This document shows positions 1-5,222 of a DNA stretch of 6,388 nucleotides, piece by piece. A program made the position numbers and the translations under genes. The stretch spans positions 1 through 6,388 of the forward strand of contig JAFKKQ010000384.1 in the NCBI GenBank assembly GCA_017304505.1, read 5' to 3'. The notes under the pieces are model-generated. The model made no database searches. It had not been told where the DNA came from and saw only the letters and a program-made list of their open reading frames with translations. The number at the start of each line of letters is the position of its first letter. Within the stretch, counting starts at the first letter, position 1. The DNA is from Hyphomicrobiales bacterium (GTDB taxonomy: Bacteria > Pseudomonadota > Alphaproteobacteria > Rhizobiales > Xanthobacteraceae).

Positions 1-182
1 GGCCGGCGGAGAAGCCGCCGGCGCATTCCAAGTATTGGCAGGAGTTGCTCGGCCAGGTTGGCGGCCCGGTGCGGCCGCCGATGCTGGAACTGACTGAAGC
101 CGAGAAGGAGGCGACGCGCCGCGCGTTCGAGGCGTGCGGGTTGAGACTGCCCGGTGCCGTGCCGAAGTCGTCAGCCGCCTGA
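1..182 (+). CDS. Dihydrodipicolinate synthase (DapA)-family protein, C-terminal fragment
   Basis: The frame is open from the left edge (codons begin at base 3) to TGA at 180-182, showing the last 59 residues of a longer protein. The segment GGPVRPPMLELTEAEKEATR followed by FEACGL is typical of the C-terminal helix of the DHDPS/N-acetylneuraminate lyase family, class I aldolases that use a Schiff-base lysine. That lysine and the rest of the barrel lie outside the window, so the substrate cannot be told: the family includes true DapA, sugar-acid aldolases and dehydratases, and aromatic hydratase-aldolases. The next gene, the dioxygenase, starts only 16 nt downstream, so the two are probably one operon. 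That company points to a catabolic aldolase or dehydratase rather than lysine biosynthesis, but this is inference. The last residues (after LPGAVPKSSAA) look like a non-conserved tail. Confidence 0.72.
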   Translation, partial: PAEKPPAHSKYWQELLGQVGGPVRPPMLELTEAEKEATRRAFEACGLRLPGAVPKSSAA

Positions 183-185
183 ATT

Positions 186-190
186 GGAGG
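186..190 (+). promoter_or_regulatory. Ribosome binding site of the dioxygenase gene
   Basis: GGAGG lies 8 nt before ATG at 199. It decides the start: the frame is also open from a GTG at 154, but that extension lies inside the upstream gene, has no such site and shows no family similarity. Confidence 0.75.
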
Positions 191-198
191 AGAACGCC

Positions 199-747
199 AT
201 GCAGACCGGACGGCTCAAAGCCTTCAACTTCAAGAAGTGGATCGGCGAGAACGAGCACCTGCTCAAGCCGCCGGTTGGCAACAAGAAGGTGTTCGAGGAC
301 GGCGAAATGACCGTGCAGGTGGTCGGCGGTCCGAACGAGCGCTGTGATTATCACGACGATCCGGTGGAGGAGTTCTTCTACCAGCTCAAGGGCAACATGG
401 TGCTCAAGGTCGGTGACAACGGCAATTTCTACGACGTGCCGATCGGCGAGGGCGAGGTGTTCTTGCTGCCGCCGCACGTGCGGCATTCGCCACAACGCCC
501 GGCCGGCTCGATCGGGCTCGTGGTCGAGCCGAAGCGTTACGATGACGATCCCAACGACGCCTTCGAATGGTACTGCTTCGAGTGCGGCAATCTGGTGCAT
601 CGCATTGAGGTGAAGGTGGAGCACCTGGTCAAGGATTTGCCGCCGCTCTACGAAGCCTTCTTCAACGACGAGAAGGCCCGCACCTGCAAGAAGTGCGGCG
701 CCATCCATCCCGGCAAGAAGCCGCCGCCAGGCTGGGCCAGCATTTAG
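199..747 (+). CDS. nbaC: 3-hydroxyanthranilate 3,4-dioxygenase
   Basis: This cytosolic non-haem Fe(II) extradiol dioxygenase opens 3-hydroxyanthranilate with O2 to 2-amino-3-carboxymuconate semialdehyde, a step of the kynurenine pathway and of bacterial 2-nitrobenzoate or anthranilate-type degradation. The protein has 182 residues, close to the usual bacterial length. The cupin motifs are clear: HDDPVEEFFYQLKG gives ligands H52 and E58, and LLPPHVRHSPQRP gives the third ligand H96. Substrate-binding residues R48, R100 and E110 correspond to the characterised Cupriavidus enzyme. The second, rubredoxin-like iron site of the bacterial form is intact: C126/C129 (CFECG) and C163/C166 (CKKCG). The gene follows the aldolase-family gene by 16 nt. 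No quinolinate or aminocarboxymuconate decarboxylase gene is visible, so whether it serves NAD synthesis or ring catabolism is unknown. The family call is firm; a related aminophenol carboxylate as substrate is possible. Confidence 0.95.
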   Translation: MQTGRLKAFNFKKWIGENEHLLKPPVGNKKVFEDGEMTVQVVGGPNERCDYHDDPVEEFFYQLKGNMVLKVGDNGNFYDVPIGEGEVFLLPPHVRHSPQRPAGSIGLVVEPKRYDDDPNDAFEWYCFECGNLVHRIEVKVEHLVKDLPPLYEAFFNDEKARTCKKCGAIHPGKKPPPGWASI

Positions 748-749
748 GT

Positions 750-808
750 TCGATTGCCCGCGACGCCATCACGCCCGCGTCGTTCCGGGGCGCGCGAGTT
801 ATGCGCGG
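750..808. repeat. Degenerate copy of the intergenic palindromic repeat
   Basis: Directly after the dioxygenase stop, this stretch shares two blocks with the larger element at 4713-4825: TCGATTGCCC (750-759) and TTCCGGGGCGCGCGA (783-797), each identical in both places, with GCGCGG following shortly after. About 14 extra bases separate the blocks here, and no right arm is visible. CGCGC (791-795) and GCGCG (803-807) can pair around the stop codon of the minus-strand gene. The convergent position would suit a weak two-way terminator, but there is no T-tract. Confidence 0.6.
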
Positions 809-1155
809 CCGAACGCCACGCGAAGTTCGCCTTTGGCCTGTTGCAGGATTTTCTTGCGCCCCGCCGGCAGGTTCTTGCCGGCACGGTTGATGTAGAACGT
901 CAGCATCGACAGGGCCGACCGGTACGGATCGGCCTTGCGGCGTTTGCTGTGCTCGGCTGAGCGCTTGAGCGAGCGGGCGATGGTTTTCGGGCTGCGCGAT
1001 GTGAACACGCCTTTCTTCAAGTCGAGAGCATCGCTTTCGCGTGTTACGCGTGCCGACCATCGGCTGCTCGATTTGCGCGCGGCTGATTGGCCGGGTTTGG
1101 GGCGCCGCCTCGTTGTGAGCCTCATGGCGGCCCGCGCGTGCTGATGTTTTTTCAT
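799..1155 (-). CDS. DUF3175 family protein, small and basic
   Basis: This is a 118-residue protein, very rich in Arg and Lys. The conserved block starts near residue 33 (W33 S34 x R36 V37 T38, then SDALDL at 41-46 and GVFT at 49-52), continues with IARSLKRSAE (59-68) and RRKADPYRSA (72-81), and ends with SMLTFYINRAGKNLP (83-97). I recognise this as DUF3175, a family with no established function and common in alpha- and betaproteobacteria. Residues 1-32 are a low-complexity basic tail. No signal peptide or membrane segment is visible, so it is probably cytosolic; nucleic-acid binding is a guess from charge alone. It is convergent with the dioxygenase and divergent from the first Bug gene, so it is not part of the plus-strand operon. 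The ATG at 1155 is chosen because a strong AGGAGGA precedes it; longer in-frame starts up to 1275 add non-conserved residues. The stop codon lies in a degenerate repeat copy. Confidence 0.85.
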   Translation of the reverse strand: MKKHQHARAAMRLTTRRRPKPGQSAARKSSSRWSARVTRESDALDLKKGVFTSRSPKTIARSLKRSAEHSKRRKADPYRSALSMLTFYINRAGKNLPAGRKKILQQAKGELRVAFGRA

Positions 1156-1160
1156 GCCCG

Positions 1161-1167
1161 TCCTCCT
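1161..1167 (-). promoter_or_regulatory. Ribosome binding site of the DUF3175 gene
   Basis: On the minus strand AGGAGGA precedes ATG (1155-1153) by 5 nt, an almost ideal Shine-Dalgarno site. It fixes the start and is the main non-homology evidence that this minus-strand gene is real and not a GC-rich shadow frame. Confidence 0.75.
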
Positions 1168-1225
1168 GCTGGCTGGCGGATCGACCTGCAGTGGTAACGA
1201 AGCGAAACGCGCTGTGTTCCGCGCA

Positions 1226-1255
1226 TTGACAACCAAGTCGGACGCGGCGCGAAAT
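1226..1255 (+). promoter_or_regulatory. Probable sigma-70-type promoter of the first Bug gene
   Basis: TTGACA (1226-1231), an 18-bp spacer, then CGAAAT (1250-1255). The -35 hexamer is perfect and the -10 is weak (three matches to TATAAT). The same pair with the same spacing recurs upstream of the second Bug gene at 2319-2348, and bases around it are also alike (GGCGCGAAAT here, GGCGCGAAATT there). That repetition is the main support. The leader to the GTG start would be about 45-50 nt. The weak -10 would fit a promoter needing an activator; no operator could be identified. Confidence 0.5.
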
Positions 1256-1295
1256 CGGCGGTGGCGCCACAGCATGGACGCGGGTTGCCAAGGGC

Positions 1296-1301
1296 AGGAG
1301 G
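1296..1301 (+). promoter_or_regulatory. Ribosome binding site deciding a GTG start
   Basis: AGGAGG lies 8 nt before GTG at 1310. An in-frame ATG at 1274 lies upstream of this site and would put uncharged, non-signal-like residues before the secretion signal, so the GTG is preferred. Confidence 0.7.
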
Positions 1302-1309
1302 GGGCTTCG

Positions 1310-2272
1310 GTGATCAGGATTTTTGTGGCGTCGGTTGTAGCTTTGCTCGGTCTTGCGGCAACGGCCCAGGCTCAGGACTATCCGAACCGCGTCATCAAAT
1401 TCATGCAAGGCTTTCCGCCCGGCGGCAATGTCGACATCATCGCGCGGCTGGTCGGCAACGAGATGTCAAAGAGTCTCGGACAGCCGATCGTCGTTGAGGC
1501 GAAGCCGGGGCAGGCGGGAGCGCTCGCGGCCGAGACCGTGGCGCGTTCTCCTGCTGACGGCTACACGCTGGTGGTGCTGCCGAGCACCCACCCGACGCAG
1601 GCGGCGATTGCCAAGAACCTCAGGTATCGCGCGGTCGAGGATTTCGACTGGGTGTCGACCTTTACCTTCTATCCGTTCCTCATCGTCGTGCGCAAAGACT
1701 CGCGCTTTCACACGTTGCAGCAATTGATCGACGAGGCGCGTGCCAAGCCCGGCATCCTGACTTACGGGTCGGCCGGTGTCGGCTCGACCTTGCACATGAC
1801 GGTGGAGTTGCTCGGCAATATCGCCAAGGTCAAATTCCAGCACGTGCCGTATCGTGGCGAGGCGCCTTCCATCACCGGCCTGCTGACGGGCGACACTGAT
1901 TTTGTCGCCGCCACCGCCGGGACCATCGGCGACCGCATCCGTTCGGGTGAATTGCGCGGGCTTGCGGTCAGCAGCCGCACGCGCTGGCCGGGGTTGGATA
2001 TGGTGCCGACCGTCGCGGAGGCCGGTTTCCCCGGCTTCGAGGTGATCTCATGGACCGGGCTTGCGGGGCCCGCCGGGATGCCCAAGCCGGTCCTGGAACG
2101 GCTCAACGCCGAGGTGCGGCGCGCAGTCGCGGCGCCCGGTGTCAAAAGCAAGCTTGAGTCGATGGGCGGTGAGGCCCGCGCCACCACGTCGGATGAGATG
2201 CGGGCGCTGGTCGCAAGCCAGCTTGCCACATGGACCAGGCTGGCCCGGGAAGCCCACATCTCGCTCGATTAG
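1310..2272 (+). CDS. TctC/Bug-family periplasmic solute-binding protein (copy 1)
   Basis: This 320-residue secreted receptor belongs to the tripartite tricarboxylate transporter (TctC/Bug) family, which binds small carboxylates in the periplasm. Residues 1-21 form a short signal peptide (R3, hydrophobic core, then ATAQA with cleavage before QDYPNR). The family pattern follows: YPNR near 24, GFPPGGNVDIIAR at 34-46, then IVVEAKPG, DGYTL, YGSAGVGS, VPYRGEAP, the G-D-DF block in LLTGDTDFV, VPTVAEAGFPGFE and the C-terminal KPVLERLNAE. Length is normal. No TctA or TctB membrane subunit is in the window, so it is either served by a transporter elsewhere or acts as an orphan sensor receptor, as many Bug proteins do. 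Its own promoter seems to lie at 1226-1255. About 69% of mature residues (206 of 299 in a hand alignment) match the next gene, so it arose by tandem duplication. The ligand cannot be read from sequence; an aromatic or amino-aromatic acid would fit the neighbours. Confidence 0.9.
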   Translation: MIRIFVASVVALLGLAATAQAQDYPNRVIKFMQGFPPGGNVDIIARLVGNEMSKSLGQPIVVEAKPGQAGALAAETVARSPADGYTLVVLPSTHPTQAAIAKNLRYRAVEDFDWVSTFTFYPFLIVVRKDSRFHTLQQLIDEARAKPGILTYGSAGVGSTLHMTVELLGNIAKVKFQHVPYRGEAPSITGLLTGDTDFVAATAGTIGDRIRSGELRGLAVSSRTRWPGLDMVPTVAEAGFPGFEVISWTGLAGPAGMPKPVLERLNAEVRRAVAAPGVKSKLESMGGEARATTSDEMRALVASQLATWTRLAREAHISLD

Positions 2273-2298
2273 CCATCCCGACCAGCCATCTCGACCAG
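2273..2298. repeat. Two tandem 13-nt direct repeats
   Basis: Directly after the copy 1 stop, CCATCCCGACCAG (2273-2285) is followed by CCATCTCGACCAG (2286-2298), differing at one base, then by CCAT beginning a third unit. Probably replication slippage; an operator role is possible but unsupported. Confidence 0.6.
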
Positions 2299-2318
2299 CC
2301 ATGAGGCACGCCGCCTCG

Positions 2319-2348
2319 TTGACAAACACAGCGTGACCGGCGCGAAAT
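2319..2348 (+). promoter_or_regulatory. Probable promoter of the second Bug gene, duplicate of the first
   Basis: TTGACA (2319-2324), an 18-bp spacer, then CGAAAT (2343-2348), the same hexamers and spacing as at 1226-1255. The spacers are partly alike. The bases between these elements and the two genes have diverged, so the retained block looks selected or recently copied. The leader to ATG 2388 would be about 35 nt. It suggests that the second Bug gene can be transcribed on its own in addition to any read-through. Confidence 0.5.
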
Positions 2349-2376
2349 TGCGATGCGGCCACGGAAGGCCTGCATC

Positions 2377-2382
2377 GGGAGG
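2377..2382 (+). promoter_or_regulatory. Ribosome binding site of the second Bug gene
   Basis: GGGAGG ends 5 nt before ATG at 2388. In-frame GTG codons at 2382 and 2385 overlap or abut the site and are less likely starts. Confidence 0.6.
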
Positions 2383-2387
2383 TGGTG

Positions 2388-3377
2388 ATGCTCGCGAAGC
2401 TTATGCCGGCTGTTGCTGTCTTGGGCGCTGCTGTCCTGGCCGCGTTCTCGGCGACCGTGCCCGCGCACGGCCAAACCCAGAACTATCCCAATCGTGTGAT
2501 CCATATCCTCCAGGGCTTTCCGCCCGGCGGCAACGTCGACATCATCGCGCGCATTCTGGCGCATCAGATGGAGCAGAGCCTCGGCCAGTCGATCGTGGTC
2601 GAAGCCAAGCCCGGCCTGGCCGGTGCGCTCGCAGCCGAAGCGGTCGCGCGCAGCGAACCGGATGGCTACACGCTGCTGGTGGTGCCGAGCGCGCATCCAG
2701 CCTACGGCGCGTTGGCGAAGAATGTGAAGTACAAGGTCGTCGACGATTTCACCTGGGTGTCGGTGGCGAGTTTCTATCCGTTCATGATCTGCGTGAAAGC
2801 AGACTCGCGGTTCAAGACTCTCAAGCAATTGATTGATGAAGCTCGCGCCAAGCCCGGCGAATTGAAATATGGTTCGGCTGGCGTCGGCTCGATCCTGCAC
2901 ACCACGGTCGAACTCTTAGGCAACCAGACCAAGACCAAGTTCCTGCATGTGCCTTATCGCGGCGAGGCGCCTGCGATCACCGGCGTGCTCACCGGCGACG
3001 TCGATTTCGTTGCCGCCACCACGGGCCCGATCAGCGCGCGTATCAAGTCGGGTGAATTCCGCGCGCTTGCGGTGACCGGCAAAACGCGGTGGCGCGACTT
3101 CCCCGACGTGCCGACGGTGAGCGAGACCGTTTCGCCGGGCTTCGAGGTGATCTCGTGGACGGGCCTGGCCGCGCCAGCGAACCTGCCGAAGCCGATCCTC
3201 GACCGCCTCAATGCGGAAATGCGCAAGGCGGTCGCCGCGCCCGAGGTCAAAAGCAAGCTGATGTCGATGGGCGGCGATCCGCGTGCCACCTCTCCGGAGG
3301 AAATGAAGGCGCTGGTGGCGCGGCAATACGAGACGTGGAAGAAGCTCGCGGTTGAGGCAAATCTCTCGATCAATTAA
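2388..3377 (+). CDS. TctC/Bug-family periplasmic solute-binding protein (copy 2)
   Basis: This is the 329-residue sister of the preceding gene. Its signal peptide is longer and more typical: K4, a hydrophobic stretch from about 5 to 24, and likely cleavage near AHG (26-28) before QTQNYPNR. Conserved blocks match copy 1: GFPPGGNVDIIAR, IVVEAKPG, DGYTLLVVPS, YGSAGVGS, VPYRGEAP, LTGDVDFVAATTG, PGFEVISWTGLA and KPILDRLNAE. Differences cluster in the segment between DGYTL and FYPF, in the loop after VELLGN and in the one around VPTVSETVSPGFE, where copy 2 has one extra residue. Such loops flank the ligand cleft in Bug structures, so the two may prefer different carboxylates (inference). There are 115 nt between the genes, including a repeated promoter-like block. 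No membrane partner is present. A 143-nt gap separates it from the M24 gene. Confidence 0.9.
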   Translation: MLAKLMPAVAVLGAAVLAAFSATVPAHGQTQNYPNRVIHILQGFPPGGNVDIIARILAHQMEQSLGQSIVVEAKPGLAGALAAEAVARSEPDGYTLLVVPSAHPAYGALAKNVKYKVVDDFTWVSVASFYPFMICVKADSRFKTLKQLIDEARAKPGELKYGSAGVGSILHTTVELLGNQTKTKFLHVPYRGEAPAITGVLTGDVDFVAATTGPISARIKSGEFRALAVTGKTRWRDFPDVPTVSETVSPGFEVISWTGLAAPANLPKPILDRLNAEMRKAVAAPEVKSKLMSMGGDPRATSPEEMKALVARQYETWKKLAVEANLSIN

Positions 3378-3407
3378 CGCGGCAATTAAACCGCCGGGCC
3401 GGATTTC

Positions 3408-3427
3408 GGCGCGCGCCGATGCGCGCC
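3408..3427 (+). terminator. GC-rich hairpin after the second Bug gene, possible weak terminator
   Basis: GGCGCGC (3408-3414) pairs perfectly with GCGCGCC (3421-3427) across a 6-nt loop, 31 nt after the stop codon. No T-run follows, so it is not a classical intrinsic terminator. It could attenuate or stabilise the 3' end of the Bug transcript. The rest of the 3378-3520 spacer shows no convincing promoter. Confidence 0.3.
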
Positions 3428-3520
3428 AGGGATAGTGATCGGGGCGTTTCGCGGAATAGGCCCGCCGGTTAGACTGTTGCAAATGCGAACCGTGCCCACC
3501 GCCCTGGCAAGGAGGCTTCC

Positions 3521-4708
3521 ATGAACGCGCCCGCAACGCAGCCGTCCGTCGTTCCATTCGATGCCGCGCGGCTTGACCGGCTGATGGACGAGGCTGGCAT
3601 CGACGTGCTGGTCGCGACGTCAAAGCATAACGTGCAATACCTGCTCGGCGGGCACCGCGCGTTCTTCTTCGATTACATGGATGCGATGGGGGTGAGCCGC
3701 TACCTGCCGGTGTTCGTCTACGTCAAGGGCGCGCCGGACAAGGCGGCTTATTTCGGCCATCGCCTGGAAAACTTCCAGCGCGAGAACCACCCGTTCTGGA
3801 CCCCGGTGGCCCAGTGCAATTCGTCGGGCTCGGTCGACACCATGCAAAAGGCCATCGAGCACATCCGCAAGGCGGGTCTGGCGACGCGCAGCATCGGCGC
3901 GGAGCTGTCATTTCTGCCGATGGATGCCGGCAAGGCGTTGCAGGACGCTTTTCCCGGATCGCCGCTGAAGGACGCGCTGTTCGTGCTGGAGCGCATACGT
4001 GCGATTAAGACGCCGGAGGAATTGAAGAAGCTCAAGATCGCGTCGGAAGCCGTCATCGACTCCATGCAGGCGGTGATCGCCAAGCACAAGCCGGGTGCAA
4101 CCACGGCGGAACTGACCGAGGCGCTGCGGCGCGAGGAGACGAGCCGCGGATTGACGTTCGAATATTGCCTGATCACGGCGGGCACGAGCCTCAACCGTGC
4201 GCCGTCCGGTCGGGTCTGGGGTGAGGGCGATATCCTGTCGCTCGATTCCGGCGGCAACTATCACGGCTATATCGGCGACCTGTGCCGCATGGCGATCCAC
4301 GGCGAGCCCGACGCTGAGCTGGTGGACATGCTGGGCGACATCGAGGAGGTGCAGCGCGCCGCGATGAAGCCGATCAAGGCCGGCGCGATGGGCAGCGAAA
4401 TTTATGCGGCGGCCGAAGCGCGGCTGGCGAAATCGAAACACCACAACAACATGCACTTCCTGGGGCATGGCATGGGGCTGGTCAGCCACGAGGCGCCGCG
4501 TCTCACCAGCACGGGGCCGGTGCCTTACGATGACTACGACGCACACCGCCCGCTCGAGACCGGCATGGTGATCTCGGTGGAGACGACGCTGGCGCATCCC
4601 AAGCGCGGCTTCGTCAAACTCGAGGATACGGTCGTGGTGACGGGCGCGGGCTGCGACATCTACGGCGAGGGCGCGCGGGGCTGGAATCGCGGCGGCACGG
4701 CGGCGTAA
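3521..4708 (+). CDS. M24-family metallopeptidase (Xaa-Pro aminopeptidase/creatinase-like)
   Basis: This 395-residue cytosolic enzyme has the two-domain creatinase fold. Residues from about 14 to 150 form the N-terminal creatinase-type domain (LDRLMDEAGIDVLVAT, then NVQYLLGG), and about 165-375 the pita-bread catalytic domain. The five dinuclear-metal ligands are all present: D242 (LDSGG), D253 (GDLCR), H316 (FLGHGMG), E354 (SVETT) and E368 (KLEDT). H323 in SHEAP follows the usual pattern near the active site. The intact metal set favours a hydrolase of peptide type (Xaa-Pro aminopeptidase or dipeptidase) over creatinase, which works without the metal set. Exact substrate is unknown. AAGGAGG (3509-3515) stands 5 nt before the ATG. 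M24 enzymes beside transport receptors often act on amidated or N-acylated small molecules, so release of an amino-aromatic acid is a possible role here, but that is inference. It is the last plus-strand gene and is followed by the palindromic repeat. Confidence 0.88.
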   Translation: MNAPATQPSVVPFDAARLDRLMDEAGIDVLVATSKHNVQYLLGGHRAFFFDYMDAMGVSRYLPVFVYVKGAPDKAAYFGHRLENFQRENHPFWTPVAQCNSSGSVDTMQKAIEHIRKAGLATRSIGAELSFLPMDAGKALQDAFPGSPLKDALFVLERIRAIKTPEELKKLKIASEAVIDSMQAVIAKHKPGATTAELTEALRREETSRGLTFEYCLITAGTSLNRAPSGRVWGEGDILSLDSGGNYHGYIGDLCRMAIHGEPDAELVDMLGDIEEVQRAAMKPIKAGAMGSEIYAAAEARLAKSKHHNNMHFLGHGMGLVSHEAPRLTSTGPVPYDDYDAHRPLETGMVISVETTLAHPKRGFVKLEDTVVVTGAGCDIYGEGARGWNRGGTAA

Positions 4709-4712
4709 AGGG

Positions 4713-4825
4713 TCGATTGCCCCGGCGCCATTCCGGGGCGCGCGATAGCGCGGACCCGGAATCCAGAAACGAACTCAGAATTGGCATCTGGGCTCCAGAT
4801 CGCCGCTTGCGCGGCGTCCGGAATG
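4713..4825. repeat. Intergenic palindromic repeat element with long imperfect arms
   Basis: The left arm (4729-4767) begins CATTCCGGGGCGCGCGATAG and ends AATCCAGA. The right arm (4787-4825) begins TCTGGGCTCCAG and ends GCGTCCGGAATG. They form an imperfect inverted repeat of about 39 nt each around a 19-nt centre, with a perfect 8-nt outer end (CATTCCGG/CCGGAATG). A perfect small hairpin (CGCGC, GATA loop, GCGCG, 4739-4752) lies in the left arm. From memory, similar CATTCCGGGGCGCGCG palindromes are scattered between genes in Bradyrhizobium and Rhodopseudomonas genomes. It contains no gene; the minus-strand frame over it is a known type of false ORF. It lies between convergent genes, where it could fold on both transcripts. 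The rest of the spacer (4826-4919) shows nothing recognisable. Confidence 0.7.
4720..4738 (+). terminator. Hairpin just after the M24 gene, possible terminator
   Basis: CCCCGG (4720-4725) pairs with CCGGGG (4733-4738) over a 7-nt loop, 11 nt after the stop codon. It overlaps the left arm of the large palindrome, so the two folds would compete. There is no T-tract; termination is possible, not shown. Confidence 0.3.
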
Positions 4826-4919
4826 ACGATGGAGAGTTTTTGTCGGCCTGACGGCGATGGTAGCGAAATTCCGGGCCGCATCCTTGATAGGTCCGGTGCG
4901 CCGTCGCGAGGTCGGAGCT

Positions 4920-5198
4920 TTACCCCCGCTTGCGCCACAGGGCGCGGCGCTGGCCGGTCGCGGCGGTGGTCGGCTGCGCCGACTTGTGGCGGAAGGTGAT
5001 GCGCCCACGCGCCAAGTCGTAGGGCGACATCTCGACGATGACGCGGTCGCCGACGCCGGTGCGGATGCGGAACTTGCGCATCTTGCCCGCGGTGTAGGCG
5101 AGGATCTCGTGCTCGTTGTCGAGCTTCACACGGAAGTTGCCGTCCGGCAGTTCTTCCGTCACCACGCCATCGAATTCGAGCAGTTCTTCCTTGGCCAT
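4920..5198 (-). CDS. infA: Translation initiation factor IF-1 with C-terminal extension
   Basis: IF-1 binds the A site of the 30S subunit and helps IF-2 and IF-3 select the start codon. Residues 1-72 are a full OB-fold of the family: [20 protein letters not shown], then [20 protein letters not shown] (22-41), [13 protein letters not shown] (50-62) and GRITFRHK (65-72). The usual protein ends here at about 72 residues. This one continues with 20 residues rich in Thr, Ala, Arg and Lys and ending WRKRG, for a total of 92. Tails of this kind occur in Hyphomicrobiales, often in a second IF-1 copy, so this may not be the only infA of the genome (inference). The minus-strand AAAGGA (5205-5210) lies 6 nt before the ATG. 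The gene begins 24 nt after the helicase stop, so the two are probably co-transcribed. It is convergent with the M24 gene. Confidence 0.93.
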   Translation of the reverse strand: MAKEELLEFDGVVTEELPDGNFRVKLDNEHEILAYTAGKMRKFRIRTGVGDRVIVEMSPYDLARGRITFRHKSAQPTTAATGQRRALWRKRG

Positions 5199-5222
5199 AG
5201 ACTGTCCTTTCTCCGGCGTGGC

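Noticed and set aside
154..198. N-terminal extension of the dioxygenase from GTG at 154
   Set aside because: It lies within the upstream gene, lacks a ribosome binding site and is not homologous to the family; ATG at 199 has GGAGG at the right distance.
1154..1309. N-terminal extension of the first Bug protein from 1154 or ATG 1274
   Set aside because: It would bury the signal peptide inside the protein and overlap the promoter-like block; GTG 1310 has AGGAGG 8 nt upstream.
662..1408. A 248-codon minus-strand open frame spanning the dioxygenase end, the DUF3175 gene and the first Bug start
   Set aside because: It is a different frame of the DUF3175 strand, has no ribosome binding site, shows no family features and overlaps two supported genes.
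1762..2900. Long minus-strand open frames antisense to the two Bug genes (1762-2259 and 2142-2900)
   Set aside because: Their residues mirror the high-GC codon pattern of the sense genes, and both Bug copies produce similar antisense frames, as expected from duplication of the sense strand only.
2916..4597. Minus-strand frames of 235 and 229 codons antisense to the second Bug gene and the M24 gene
   Set aside because: They are rich in Arg, His and Ala without motifs, lack start signals and lie opposite well-supported genes.
4660..4938. A 92-codon minus-strand frame over the palindrome, with a PDAAQAAIWSPD-like sequence
   Set aside because: This is the well-known translation of the dispersed repeat, frequently annotated as a hypothetical protein. 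No ribosome binding site and no gene structure support it.
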